A stretch of 64,000 nt of DNA from Anaeromyxobacter oryzae (GTDB lineage: Bacteria; Myxococcota; Myxococcia; Myxococcales; Anaeromyxobacteraceae): contig NZ_AP025591.1 of NCBI RefSeq assembly GCF_023169945.1, forward strand, positions 5,514,481 to 5,578,480, given 5' to 3'. Below the pieces are notes generated by a model. It had not been told where the DNA came from and did no database searches. It worked only from the letters and a program-made list of their open reading frames with translations. The stretch's first letter is position 1; each line of letters opens with the position of its first letter. Positions 24,949-32,903 of the stretch are shown in pieces. A program made the position numbers and the translations under genes.

Positions 24949-27705
24949 ATGGCGCGGCCGGACTGGTACGACGCTCCCGAGTGCGAGACCCAGGAGAAGG
25001 GCGCCCCCAAGTTCTGCAAGAAGTCGGAGCCCGGGGAGGGCACCGAGCGGAGCTGCGCCTACGACGGCGCCCGCGTCGTGCTCATGCCGATCACCGACGC
25101 GATCCACCTGGTCCACGGACCCATCGCGTGCGCCGGCAACTCCTGGGACAACCGCGGCGCGCGGTCCTCGGGCTCGCAGCTCTACCGGCGCGGCTTCACG
25201 ACCGAGATGCTGGAGAACGACGTCGTCTTCGGCGGCGAGAAGAAGCTCCGCCGGGCGATCCTCGACCTCGCGGCGCGCTATGCCGGCCAGGCGAAGGCCA
25301 TGTTCGTCTACGCGACCTGCGTCACGGCGATGACCGGCGACGACCTCGAGGCGGTGTGCCGCTCGGTCGCGGACGAGGTGCCGATCCCGGTCATCCCGGT
25401 GAACACGCCGGGCTTCATCGGCGACAAGAACATCGGAAACCGGCTCGCCGGCGAGGTCCTGCTCGATCACGTGATCGGGACGGCCGAGCCCGCCACCGTC
25501 ACCGACTACGACGTGAACCTCATCGGCGAGTACAACATCGCCGGCGACCTCTGGGGGATGCTGCCGCTGTTCGAGCGGCTCGGGATCCGCGTCCTCTCCT
25601 GCGTGAGCGGCGACGCGCGCTTCGAGGACCTCCGGTACGCGCACCGCGCGCGGCTGAGCGTCATCATCTGCTCGAAGAGCCTCACCAACCTCGCGAAGAA
25701 GATGCGGAAGCGGTGGGGCATCCCGTACCTCGAGGAGTCGTTCTACGGGATGACGGATACCGCCAAGGCGCTCCGGGACATGGCCGCGGCGCTGGACGAG
25801 GCGAAGGGCGACGGCTCCACGGTGATGCGCGACCGGGTGGAGGCCCTCGTCGCCGACGAGGAGCGGCGCTGCCGCGCCGCGATCGCGCCGTACCGGGCGC
25901 GCCTCGAGGGGAAGCGCGCGGTCCTCTTCACCGGCGGCGTGAAGACCTGGTCGATGGTGAACGCCCTGCGGGAGCTGGGCGTCGAGATCCTGGCGGCGGG
26001 CACGCAGAACTCCACGCTCGAGGACTTCCACCGGATGAAGTCCCTCATGCACAGGGACGCCGGGATCATCGAGGACACCTCGACGGCCGGACTCCTCGCG
26101 GTCATGCGCGAGAAGGTCCCGGACCTCATCGTCGCCGGCGGAAAGACGAAGTTCCTCGCCCTGAAGACCCGCACGCCCTTCCTCGACATCAACCACGGTC
26201 GCGCGCACCCGTACGCTGGCTACGACGGGATGATCACGTTCGCGAGGCAGCTCGATCTCACGGTGAACAACCCGATCTGGCGCGCGCTCGAGGCTCCGGC
26301 GCCGTGGGAGCTCGCCCCGGAGGCGCTGGAGGCCGAGCGGGCGCGCGCCGCCGGCCACCGCGCCGCGCTCGAGGCGGAGGACCTCTCCGCCTCCCGCGTC
26401 CCGGTCCCGACCAAGGCCGCGACCGTGAACCCGCAGAAGAACTCGCCCGCGCTCGGCGCCACGCTTGCTTACCTGGGGGTGGATCGGATGCTCGGGCTGC
26501 TGCACGGCGCCCAGGGCTGCTCCACGTTCATCCGGCTCCAGCTCTCCCGGCACTTCAAGGAGTCCATCGCCCTCAACTCCACCGCGATGAGCGAGGACAC
26601 GGCCATCTTCGGCGGCTGGGAGAATCTGAAGAGAGGCCTCCGGCGCGTCGTCGAGAAGTTCGAGCCCGGCGTCGTCGGGGTGATGACCTCGGGCCTCACC
26701 GAGACCATGGGCGACGACGTGCGGAGCGCGATCGTGCAGTTCCGGAAGGAGAACCCGGAGCTCGCCGCGACGCCGGTGGTCTGGGCGTCGACCCCCGACT
26801 ACTCGGGGTCGATGCAGGAGGGCTACGCCGCCGCGGTCGAGGCCATCGTCTCGACGTTGGCGGAGGGCGGCGAACGGATCCCCGACCAGGTGAACCTGCT
26901 CCCCGGCGCCCACCTGACGCCGGCGGACGTCGAGGAGGTGAAGACGCTCGTCGAGTCCTTCGGGCTGCGCGTCGTCACCATCCCGGACGTCTCGAGCGCG
27001 CTCGACGGCCACGTCGACGACGTGGTCTCGCCCCTCTCGACCGGCGGGATCCCCGTCGAGGAGCTCCGGAGGGCGGGCCGGAGCGCCGCGACGATCTACG
27101 TCGGCGACTCCCTCGCCCGCGCCGCGCGGCGGCTGGAGGAGGCGTTCGGGATCCCCGCGCACGGCTTCACCTCGCTGACGGGCCTCGCCGAGGTCGACCA
27201 CCTCGTCGCCGTCCTCCAGGCCATCTCGGGCCAGCGCGCGCCGGAGGCGCTGCGGCGGTGGCGGAGCCGCCTGCTCGACGCGATGGTCGACAGCCACTAC
27301 CAGCTCGGCCGGAAGAAGGTCGTCATCGCGCTCGAGGCGGACCACCTGAAGGGCCTGGCGCGGTTCCTCGCGGGCCTGGGCTGCGAGCTCACCACGCTCC
27401 TCTCCGCGACGCGCACCCGCGGCCTCGACGCGCTCCCCTGCGCGGACGTGCGGGTGGGCGATCTCGAGGACCTCGAGGACGCCGCGCGCGGCGCGGACCT
27501 CCTCGTCGCGAACTCGAACGGGCGGCAGGCGGCGGCGAAGGCCGGGGTGAAGGCTCACCTTCGCACGGGGCTGCCGGTGTTCGACCGGCTCGGCGCGCAC
27601 CAGAAGGTGTGGGTCGGGTACCGCGGCACGATGAACCTGGTGTTCGAGGTGGCGAACCTGTTCCAGGCCAACGCGACGGAGGCGCAGAAGCTCGCGCACA
27701 ACTGA
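24949..27705 (+). CDS. nifEN: Fused FeMo-cofactor scaffold NifE-NifN
   Basis: One continuous frame of 918 aa encodes both subunits of the NifEN scaffold on which the NifB-derived precursor is converted to FeMo-co. Residues 1 to about 450 are NifE-like, with the cluster cysteine blocks RSCAYDGARV (Cys36), GPIACAGNSWDN and VYATCVTAMTGDD, and LIGEYNIAGDLWGM. An Ala/Glu-rich linker (about 455-485) leads to the NifN half, with ATVNPQKNSPALGATLAYLG, HGAQGCSTF and VMTSGLTETMGDD. The N-terminus is about 25 residues shorter than usual for NifE. The ATG at 24949 follows GAGGA and is preferred to a GTG at 24889. The fusion enforces a 1:1 ratio. nifX begins one base after its stop. Confidence 0.96.
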   Translation: MARPDWYDAPECETQEKGAPKFCKKSEPGEGTERSCAYDGARVVLMPITDAIHLVHGPIACAGNSWDNRGARSSGSQLYRRGFTTEMLENDVVFGGEKKLRRAILDLAARYAGQAKAMFVYATCVTAMTGDDLEAVCRSVADEVPIPVIPVNTPGFIGDKNIGNRLAGEVLLDHVIGTAEPATVTDYDVNLIGEYNIAGDLWGMLPLFERLGIRVLSCVSGDARFEDLRYAHRARLSVIICSKSLTNLAKKMRKRWGIPYLEESFYGMTDTAKALRDMAAALDEAKGDGSTVMRDRVEALVADEERRCRAAIAPYRARLEGKRAVLFTGGVKTWSMVNALRELGVEILAAGTQNSTLEDFHRMKSLMHRDAGIIEDTSTAGLLAVMREKVPDLIVAGGKTKFLALKTRTPFLDINHGRAHPYAGYDGMITFARQLDLTVNNPIWRALEAPAPWELAPEALEAERARAAGHRAALEAEDLSASRVPVPTKAATVNPQKNSPALGATLAYLGVDRMLGLLHGAQGCSTFIRLQLSRHFKESIALNSTAMSEDTAIFGGWENLKRGLRRVVEKFEPGVVGVMTSGLTETMGDDVRSAIVQFRKENPELAATPVVWASTPDYSGSMQEGYAAAVEAIVSTLAEGGERIPDQVNLLPGAHLTPADVEEVKTLVESFGLRVVTIPDVSSALDGHVDDVVSPLSTGGIPVEELRRAGRSAATIYVGDSLARAARRLEEAFGIPAHGFTSLTGLAEVDHLVAVLQAISGQRAPEALRRWRSRLLDAMVDSHYQLGRKKVVIALEADHLKGLARFLAGLGCELTTLLSATRTRGLDALPCADVRVGDLEDLEDAARGADLLVANSNGRQAAAKAGVKAHLRTGLPVFDRLGAHQKVWVGYRGTMNLVFEVANLFQANATEAQKLAHN

Positions 27706-27706
27706 C

Positions 27707-28090
27707 ATGAAGATCGCATTCACGAGCAGCACCGGCGAGGCGGTGGACCAGCACTTCGGGATGGCGAGCGCGTTCTACGTCTGGGAGGTGGGGCCGGACC
27801 GCGCCGAGCTCGTCGGGAAGGTGAGCGCCATCACGAGCGCCGCCGACGAGGAGGACCGGATCGCCGCCCGCGCGGCGGCCGTCGCGGACTGCGCCATCGT
27901 CTACACGGTGCAGATCGGCGGCCCCGCCGCGGCGAAGCTCGTCTCGCGGCGGATCCACCCGATGAAGACGCAGGCGGAGGTCCCGATCGGAGACCTCGTG
28001 GCGCGGCTCCAGGAGGTCCTGAAGGGGAACCCGCCCCCGTGGCTGCGTCGGGCGATGAACGGCGGCGTCGCGGCCGCCGCGGAAGAGTGA
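27707..28090 (+). CDS. nifX: FeMo-cofactor carrier protein NifX
   Basis: NifX is a small protein of the dinitrogenase iron-molybdenum cofactor family that holds NifB-co or a FeMo-co precursor and passes it to NifEN. The 127-aa chain shows the family start KIAFTSSTGEAVDQHFGMASAFYVWEV, here split as KIAFTSSTGEAVDQHFG and MASAFYVWEV, and the end HPMKTQAEVPIGDLVARLQEVL. It begins one base after the nifEN stop, so the two are translationally coupled, as suits their joint work. The C-terminus after the domain is a short Ala-rich tail. The ferredoxin gene follows 38 bp downstream. Confidence 0.92.
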   Translation: MKIAFTSSTGEAVDQHFGMASAFYVWEVGPDRAELVGKVSAITSAADEEDRIAARAAAVADCAIVYTVQIGGPAAAKLVSRRIHPMKTQAEVPIGDLVARLQEVLKGNPPPWLRRAMNGGVAAAAEE

Positions 28091-28128
28091 CGCGCGCGGC
28101 GCGCGCGAGCAACGTGCAAGGAGGCACT

Positions 28129-28392
28129 GTGGCGTACATCCAGGGTTTGACCCGCGGTAAGAAGGAATGGACCCCGAAGTTCGTCCGGTCGGTGGACGAC
28201 GAGCGCTGCATCGGCTGTGGCCGGTGCGTGAAGATCTGCGCCCACGGAGTCCTGGAGCCGAAGGAGGTCGACGAGGAGGAGTCCGCGAAGATGTTCGTGA
28301 CGGTCGCGAACCCCGACGACTGCATCGGGTGCGAGGCCTGTGGCCGCACGTGCAAGAAGGAGGCGTTCTCCTTCGAGCCCGTCGCCGCGTAG
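28129..28392 (+). CDS. fdxB: Nif-specific ferredoxin III (2[4Fe-4S])
   Basis: The 87-aa protein is a FdxB-type ferredoxin found in nif clusters. It begins AYIQGLTRGKKEWTPKFV, the characteristic lead of ferredoxin III. It carries two cluster motifs, CIGCGRCVKIC and CIGCEACGRTC, each followed by a distant ligand as in 8Fe ferredoxins. It is a cytoplasmic electron carrier, possibly to NifH or to cofactor assembly. The start is a GTG at 28129 directly after AAGGAGGCACT; an in-frame ATG further upstream would add an Arg-rich segment overlapping nifX and is rejected. A gap of over 500 bp follows. Confidence 0.9.
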   Translation: MAYIQGLTRGKKEWTPKFVRSVDDERCIGCGRCVKICAHGVLEPKEVDEEESAKMFVTVANPDDCIGCEACGRTCKKEAFSFEPVAA

Positions 28393-28869
28393 GCGCGTCC
28401 CGGCGTCGTCCTCTTCGAACGCCTCGCCCGCGGGTGAACCCCGCGCGGCGGGGCGTCTTCGCTCGTGCGCGGCGACGGCGCCTCCCGGCGCGCGCCCGCT
28501 CGCCCGCCGCCTCGTCCTCGAAATCCGCTCGCCCGTCGCCTCGCCCTGGAACCCGCTCGCGCCGAGCGGGGCGTCCTTCCATTCGCCCTGGGCGTCGCGG
28601 CGTGCAGCGCCGCGGAGTCGAAGGGCGCCTGCGCTGCCCGCGCCGCGCTCACGGCTCGCGCGGTTTCCGGGCGCTGCGGCCGTCCGCCGTGCTCGCGGCC
28701 CGCCGCTCGCCCGAGCGGCGGCGCGCGCCGCGGCCGCGCCGGGCACCGCATCCGCGCCGGCTATCGCGCGTTTCCCATGGTTCGCGCGGGCGACGCGGAA
28801 CGAACGCCCCGCGCGGGCTCCGCTCCCGCTCGCTGGCGCGCGCCCTGCAACACCGTCCGGGGACCGCCG
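28393..28869. other. Intergenic region within the nif cluster, no gene recognised
   Basis: This gap holds very GC-rich, low-complexity sequence with long spurious open frames on both strands, none of which resembles a protein. Around 28560-28632 is a degenerate copy of the REP-like element (GGCGTCGCGGCGTGCAGCGCC, here GGCGTCGCGG and GCAGCGCC, then GAGTCGAAGGGCG). A weak sigma-54 promoter candidate lies at 28834-28849. Confidence 0.5.
28834..28849 (+). promoter_or_regulatory. Candidate sigma-54 promoter before the DUF269-nifB-nifW group
   Basis: TGGCGCGCGCCCTGCA keeps the essential GG-N10-GC spacing and matches TGGCACG-N4-TTGCA apart from two key positions. It would start transcription near 28860, before the short ORF at 28870. 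No clear NifA site was found upstream. Confidence 0.4.
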
Positions 28870-28938
28870 ATGAGCGCCACGTCCTCGAGCACGTACCCGG
28901 CCGCCATCGGCCAGCACCTCCCGGAGGGCGGTCGATGA
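28870..28938 (+). CDS. Possible 22-aa leader ORF coupled to the DUF269 gene
   Basis: An ATG at 28870 opens 22 codons whose TGA overlaps the ATG of the next gene (ATGA at 28935-28938). The peptide (MSATSSSTYPAAIGQHLPEG...) is not recognised, and its ribosome-binding site is poor. It could be a remnant of a longer gene, a coupling leader or chance. Confidence 0.3.
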   Translation: MSATSSSTYPAAIGQHLPEGGR

Positions 28939-29387
28939 TTGGCGTGACCGGCGGCGACGCGTACGCGGGCGGATTCCTCGGCGAGCTGGTGCGCCGCTTC
29001 CGCGAGGCCGATGGCGGGGAGGGCGAGAGCGACTTCCAGCTCCTCGCGCCGCTCGTCGTCCCGCGGTCGCGTCGGGCGGCGCCCCTCTCCGGCGCGCCCG
29101 ACCCCGAGGTGTTCTGGCGCATCGACGTGTTCCACGCCGCGGTCGGCGCCGCCATCGAGCGGCGCACCGGCGTGCACTGCGAGCCGATGCTCCGCATGCA
29201 CCACGACGGCTTCGGCCGCGTCGTCCTGATCGCGGGCCGGCTCGTCGTGCTCAGCCGGACGCTCCGCGACGTGATCGCCTTCGGCTTCGACTCGGTCGAG
29301 GCGCTCGCCGAGGCGGGCGAGCGGCTCGTCGCCGAGGGCGTCGAGCTCATCGAGCGGTTCCCCGACGTCGCGAGAGGTGCGCCGTGA
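28935..29387 (+). CDS. NifX-associated nitrogen fixation protein (DUF269)
   Basis: The 150-aa product matches the DUF269 family, almost always found beside nifX, nifE or nifN. Diagnostic segments are GESDFQLLAPLVVPRSRR, DPEVFWRIDVFHAAVGAAIE, MHHDGFGRVVLIAGRLVV, TLRDVIAFGFDSVE and LVAEGVELIERFP. Its exact role is unknown; it is assumed to aid FeMo-co assembly. The start ATG at 28935 has CCGGAGGG upstream. Its TGA overlaps the GTG of nifB by four bases, so the two are translationally coupled. Confidence 0.9.
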   Translation: MIGVTGGDAYAGGFLGELVRRFREADGGEGESDFQLLAPLVVPRSRRAAPLSGAPDPEVFWRIDVFHAAVGAAIERRTGVHCEPMLRMHHDGFGRVVLIAGRLVVLSRTLRDVIAFGFDSVEALAEAGERLVAEGVELIERFPDVARGAP

Positions 29388-30895
29388 AGCTCCCCGTCGT
29401 CTCCCCCGAGGTCCCGGCCGCCGCGAACTGCCGCTTCTCCGGAGGGTGCGGGCTCGGCGAGGCACCCGCCGTCCTGCCCGAGGCGATCGCGGAGAAGCTC
29501 CGGAACCACCCCTGCTACAGCGAGGAGGCCCACCACCACTTCGCGCGGATGCACGTCGCGGTCGCGCCCGCGTGCAACGTCCAGTGCCACTACTGCAACC
29601 GCAAGTTCGACTGCGCCAACGAGAGCCGTCCCGGCGTCGTCTCCGAGCGGCTCTCGCCCGAGGAGGCGCTGCGGAAGGTGCTCGCGGTCGCGGCCGAGCT
29701 CCCGCAGCTCGCCGTCGTGGGCGTGGCGGGGCCGGGCGACCCGCTCGCGAACCCGGAGCGCACCTTCCGCACCCTCGCCCTCGTGCGCGCCGCCGCGCCG
29801 GACCTCCGGCTCTGCGTCTCGACGAACGGCCTCGCGCTGCCGGACCACGTGGACGAGCTCCGGGCGGCCGGGGTGGACCACGTGACGGTCACGATCAACA
29901 TGGTCGACCCCGAGGTCGGCGCGCGGATCCACCCGTGGATCGTCCACGGCGGGCGGCGGCTGGAGGGGCGCGCCGCGGCCGAGGTGCTGTCGGGGCGCCA
30001 GCTCGAGGGTGTCCGCCGGGCCGTCGCGGCGGGGATGCTCGTGAAGGTGAACTCGGTGCTGGTCCCCGGCGTGAACGACCGCCACCTCGTCGAGGTGAAC
30101 CGCGCCGTCCGCGGCCTCGGCGCGTTCGTGCACAACGTGATGCCGCTCATCAGCGACCCCGCGCACGGCACGCACTACGGCCTCACCGGCCAGCGCGGTC
30201 CGACGGCGGAGGAGCTCGAGGCGGTGCAGCGCGCGTGCGAGGGCGACGCGCGCGTGATGCGCCACTGCCGGCAGTGCCGGGCGGACGCGGTGGGCCTCCT
30301 CGGCCAGGATCGCAGCCAGGAGTTCACGCTCGCGCGCCTCCCGCCCGGACCGGCCCAGGACGCGGCCGAGGTGCGCGCCGCCCACCGCGCCGCCGTCGAG
30401 CGCCTCCGCGATCGCGCAGCCGGGGCCCGCGCCGAGCGGCTCCGCGCGGTCGCGAGCGTCCCGGCCGATCTCCGGGCGCGCGTCGCGGTCGCCACGCGCG
30501 GGGAAGGGCGCGTGAACGAGCACTTCGGGCACGCGCCTTCGTTCCAGGTCTACGACGTGTCACGCGCCGGCGCCCGCCTCGTCGGCCTCCGGCGCGTGGA
30601 CGCGTACTGCGTCGGGGGGGAGGGCGAGGACGACGCGCTCGAGGGTGCGCTGGCGGCGCTCTCGGACTGCACCGCGGTGCTGGTCGCGAAGGTGGGCCGG
30701 TGCCCGCGCGAGAAGCTCGCCGCCGCGGGGATCGAGGCGGTGAGCGAGCACGCCCACGCGTTCATCGAGGAGGCGGCGCTCGCGTGGTTCGCGAGGTTCG
30801 CGGCCGAGGTCGCGCGCGGCGAGCGCACGCCGCGGCCGACGTCGGCGGAGACTGCCGGGGAGGCGTCATGCGGCTCGACGATCTGCACGGGCTGA
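29384..30895 (+). CDS. nifB: FeMo-cofactor biosynthesis radical SAM protein NifB with C-terminal NifX-like domain
   Basis: NifB makes NifB-co, the 8Fe-9S-C core of FeMo-co, by radical SAM carbide insertion. The 503-aa protein shows the radical SAM motif CNVQCHYC (Cys64, 68, 71) followed by NRKFDCANESRPGVV. The conserved AVVGVAGPGDPLANPE, the VTVTINMVDPEVGARIHPW segment and the cysteine pair in RHCRQCRADAVG are present. From about residue 365 a NifX-like domain begins (RVAVATRGEGRVNEHFGHAPSF, here RVAVATRGEGRVNEHFG). This domain is present in many but not all NifB proteins. The GTG start overlaps the DUF269 stop, and the last 28 bases overlap nifW. The end is a short Cys-containing tail. Confidence 0.96.
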   Translation: MKLPVVSPEVPAAANCRFSGGCGLGEAPAVLPEAIAEKLRNHPCYSEEAHHHFARMHVAVAPACNVQCHYCNRKFDCANESRPGVVSERLSPEEALRKVLAVAAELPQLAVVGVAGPGDPLANPERTFRTLALVRAAAPDLRLCVSTNGLALPDHVDELRAAGVDHVTVTINMVDPEVGARIHPWIVHGGRRLEGRAAAEVLSGRQLEGVRRAVAAGMLVKVNSVLVPGVNDRHLVEVNRAVRGLGAFVHNVMPLISDPAHGTHYGLTGQRGPTAEELEAVQRACEGDARVMRHCRQCRADAVGLLGQDRSQEFTLARLPPGPAQDAAEVRAAHRAAVERLRDRAAGARAERLRAVASVPADLRARVAVATRGEGRVNEHFGHAPSFQVYDVSRAGARLVGLRRVDAYCVGGEGEDDALEGALAALSDCTAVLVAKVGRCPREKLAAAGIEAVSEHAHAFIEEAALAWFARFAAEVARGERTPRPTSAETAGEASCGSTICTG

Positions 30896-31164
30896 CCGAG
30901 GCCGAGGACTACTTCGCGGCGCTCGACGTGCCGTTCGACGCGGCGGCCCTCGCCCCGATCCGGCTCGCCGTGCTCCGACGGTTCGGCCTCGAGCTGGAGG
31001 CCATCACCGGCTGGATCGGAGCCTCCGACGAGGCGCGGGTCGCGGCGGCGCGCGACGCGCTCGCGGCGGCGTACCGGGCGCTCCGCGAGCGCGGCGCCCG
31101 GGAGCCGCGGCTCCGGCGGGACGTGGGGCCGCTCGTGCAGCTCGGCTCCCCGCGGGCCCGCTGA
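30868..31164 (+). CDS. nifW: Nitrogenase-stabilizing protein NifW
   Basis: The 98-aa product fits NifW, a small helical protein that binds the MoFe protein and helps protect it from oxygen. Key segments are LTEAEDYFAALDVPFDAAAL near the start, IRLAVLRRFGLELEA in the middle, and ARVAAARDALAAAYRALRE later, parallel to the SAEDFFxFFxVPYD ... LHILKRF ... LLxxAYxxF pattern of the family. The ATG at 30868 follows GGGGAGG and lies inside the 3' end of nifB in another frame, so expression is coupled. It is the last gene of the cluster in this window. Confidence 0.85.
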   Translation: MRLDDLHGLTEAEDYFAALDVPFDAAALAPIRLAVLRRFGLELEAITGWIGASDEARVAAARDALAAAYRALRERGAREPRLRRDVGPLVQLGSPRAR

Positions 31165-31186
31165 CGCCGCCGCGCGCGGATCCCCG

Positions 31187-31223
31187 AAAAAGAGAAGAGG
31201 CCGGGGGGCGGACCCCCGGCCTC
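31187..31223 (-). terminator. Rho-independent terminator of the 13-haem cytochrome gene
   Basis: On the minus strand an 11-bp perfect stem (GAGGCCGGGGG with CCCCCGGCCTC) with a 5-nt loop is followed by TTCTCTTTTT. It lies about 27 bp past the stop of the minus-strand cytochrome. From the plus-strand side there is no T tract, though the hairpin also follows nifW. Confidence 0.85.
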
Positions 31224-31249
31224 CTCACGTCTTCAGGCGGTGCGGGTCG

Positions 31250-32692
31250 CTAGAACCAGGTGTGCGCCGCGTCGGCGGCGTGGCACCCCTGCGAGCAGGT
31301 GTGCGCCGTCGTGCTGTACCCGAAGTTCGACTGCGCGGTCTCGGTGTTCACGGTGCCGTTCACGTGCAGTGTCGGGTTCACGAGGGTCGGCTGCGCGGGC
31401 GTGTTGTCCTGCAGGGGCGTGCCGTACCCCGTCCCGTGGCACGAGCTGCACCCGAGGTTCAGGTGCGCCGTCACCACGTGACCGTCGGTCGGGTTCGTCG
31501 TCTGCGCCGAGTGGCAGGTGTCGCACGCGTTCTGGCCCGACGTCGCCGTCCAGACCGGCACGTTGGGCGTCGTCGTGGACGCCTGCGCCTTCCCGTTCCG
31601 GAAGTTGCCATGGCAGTACACGTTCGAGCAGTTCCCGGTGTTCGGGTCGAACGCGCCGATGGCGTTCGCGGTCCCCGGCTGCTTCAGGGCGAGCTGCACC
31701 TGGCCGTTCACGTGGGAGATGTCCGTCGGGACCGTGTGGCAGTCCGTGCAGAGCACGCCGTCGGAGATCGGGTTCTCCGTCCGGCCGAAGAGGTGCGTCT
31801 GGTGGGCGCCCACGCCGAGGCTCGCCGGCGTGGTGTTCCCCTGCGTGTCCACGGGCGGCGCTGCGGGGTTCTGGCTGCGCGTCGACGTGCCGTGGCAGAA
31901 CGTGCAGTCCGTCCGCCAGGCGGCGGTCGCGTTCGTGTGGCACTTGTCGCAGGAGACGTTCGCGATGCCGCCGTCGAGGTTCGTGCCGTGGCACGTCCGG
32001 CAGTCGTTCAGGCCGTTCGGGTACGCCGGGTCGTGATAGTCCGCGGCGAGGCCGTGGATCATCACGTTGTTCGCGTTCACCGTGACCCAGTTCGCGGGGT
32101 GGCCGTTCACGTCCACGGTGCCGTTCATGTGCTTGCCGCCCGGGATCGGCGTCTCGTTCGCGTCGACGGTGTCGGCGTGGCAGGAGTGGCAGACCAGCGT
32201 CGCCGACGAGTGCGGCGCCACGCTGACCGGCGGGTAGCCGTGGCAGGAGGTGCAGTCCACCTGCCCGATGTCGCTCCAGCCGACGGTCGTCTTCGCGCCG
32301 TCGTGGAGCGTCGCGCCGTGGCAGTACGTGCCGGAGCAGGCATGGGTGGCGTGGTCGTACTGCGGGCTCGCGCCGTTCAGCTTGGCCGCGGGGCCGAACG
32401 TCACCGTCGCCGGGCCGCCGGTGATGTGGCCGGGCGAGTTCACGTTCTCGGGCACGACGTGGCAGGAGTCGCAGGTCACGCCGTCGTCGAGGTGAGTCGT
32501 GTGCGCGCCGACGGCGGGGGTCTTGTCGAGGCCGTTCCGGTCGTAGGGCGGCGCGCCGGTCGAGTTGTCCTTGCCGCCGTGGCAGCCGGTGCAGTTGCTG
32601 GCGGTGCCTTCCGCGAGCGGACGCGCGGAGTTGCAGCCCGTCAGGGCGGCGGCCAGCATGACCGCGAGTGATGCGATTCGGTGGGTGCGCAT
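31250..32692 (-). CDS. Multihaem c-type cytochrome lipoprotein, 13 haem sites
   Basis: The 480-aa protein has a lipoprotein signal ending in AAALTGC, so it is probably anchored in the outer membrane or on the cell surface. It contains ten CxxCH sites, two CX4CH sites (CSGTYCH, CSNVYCH) and one CX3CH site (CSQGCH) at the C-terminus, 13 potential covalent haems. CX4CH followed by a W and a CxxCH is the Geobacter-type CxxxxCH/CXXCH repeat domain. Spacer regions rich in Asn, Thr and Gly with isolated His residues (THL, AHQTHL) can supply distal haem ligands. Such proteins conduct electrons between periplasm and external acceptors such as metals. The ATG at 32692 is chosen for its signal peptide. 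A second, related cytochrome lies just upstream. Confidence 0.92.
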   Translation of the reverse strand: MRTHRIASLAVMLAAALTGCNSARPLAEGTASNCTGCHGGKDNSTGAPPYDRNGLDKTPAVGAHTTHLDDGVTCDSCHVVPENVNSPGHITGGPATVTFGPAAKLNGASPQYDHATHACSGTYCHGATLHDGAKTTVGWSDIGQVDCTSCHGYPPVSVAPHSSATLVCHSCHADTVDANETPIPGGKHMNGTVDVNGHPANWVTVNANNVMIHGLAADYHDPAYPNGLNDCRTCHGTNLDGGIANVSCDKCHTNATAAWRTDCTFCHGTSTRSQNPAAPPVDTQGNTTPASLGVGAHQTHLFGRTENPISDGVLCTDCHTVPTDISHVNGQVQLALKQPGTANAIGAFDPNTGNCSNVYCHGNFRNGKAQASTTTPNVPVWTATSGQNACDTCHSAQTTNPTDGHVVTAHLNLGCSSCHGTGYGTPLQDNTPAQPTLVNPTLHVNGTVNTETAQSNFGYSTTAHTCSQGCHAADAAHTWF

Positions 32693-32863
32693 GGTCGAGA
32701 GTCCTCGGCTCCTCGGCAGGACGATGCAGGCGCCCGGAACGCCGGGCGATTCCGGGGCAGAATGCCCCCGTCCGCGCGCGCGGAGCTTGTCCGTGATCAA
32801 GCCGGGCGCGGCTCGCCGGGGCTGCCCCGCTCCCACCGACCCGCATGCCGAGGGATCGCGGCG

Positions 32864-32895
32864 CCGGCCCCGGGGGGGAGGACCCCCGGGGCCGG
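32864..32895 (-). terminator. Strong GC hairpin between the two cytochrome genes
   Basis: A 13-bp perfect stem (CCGGCCCCGGGGG with CCCCCGGGGCCGG) with a 6-nt loop lies nine bases beyond the stop of the upstream cytochrome gene. No T tract follows, so it may be a Rho-dependent or partial terminator, or an mRNA-stabilising structure between two co-transcribed genes. Confidence 0.5.
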
Positions 32896-32903
32896 GCGGC
32901 CGG

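Noticed and set aside
28393-28934. A pseudogene of a missing nif gene in the gap after fdxB
   Set aside because: No frame in either direction resembles NifX, NifQ, NifZ, NifT or another nif protein. The stretch looks like non-coding repeat-rich DNA.
31197-31223. A terminator for the nif cluster on the plus strand
   Set aside because: The hairpin is present, but the T tract follows only on the minus strand. It may still slow plus-strand transcription.
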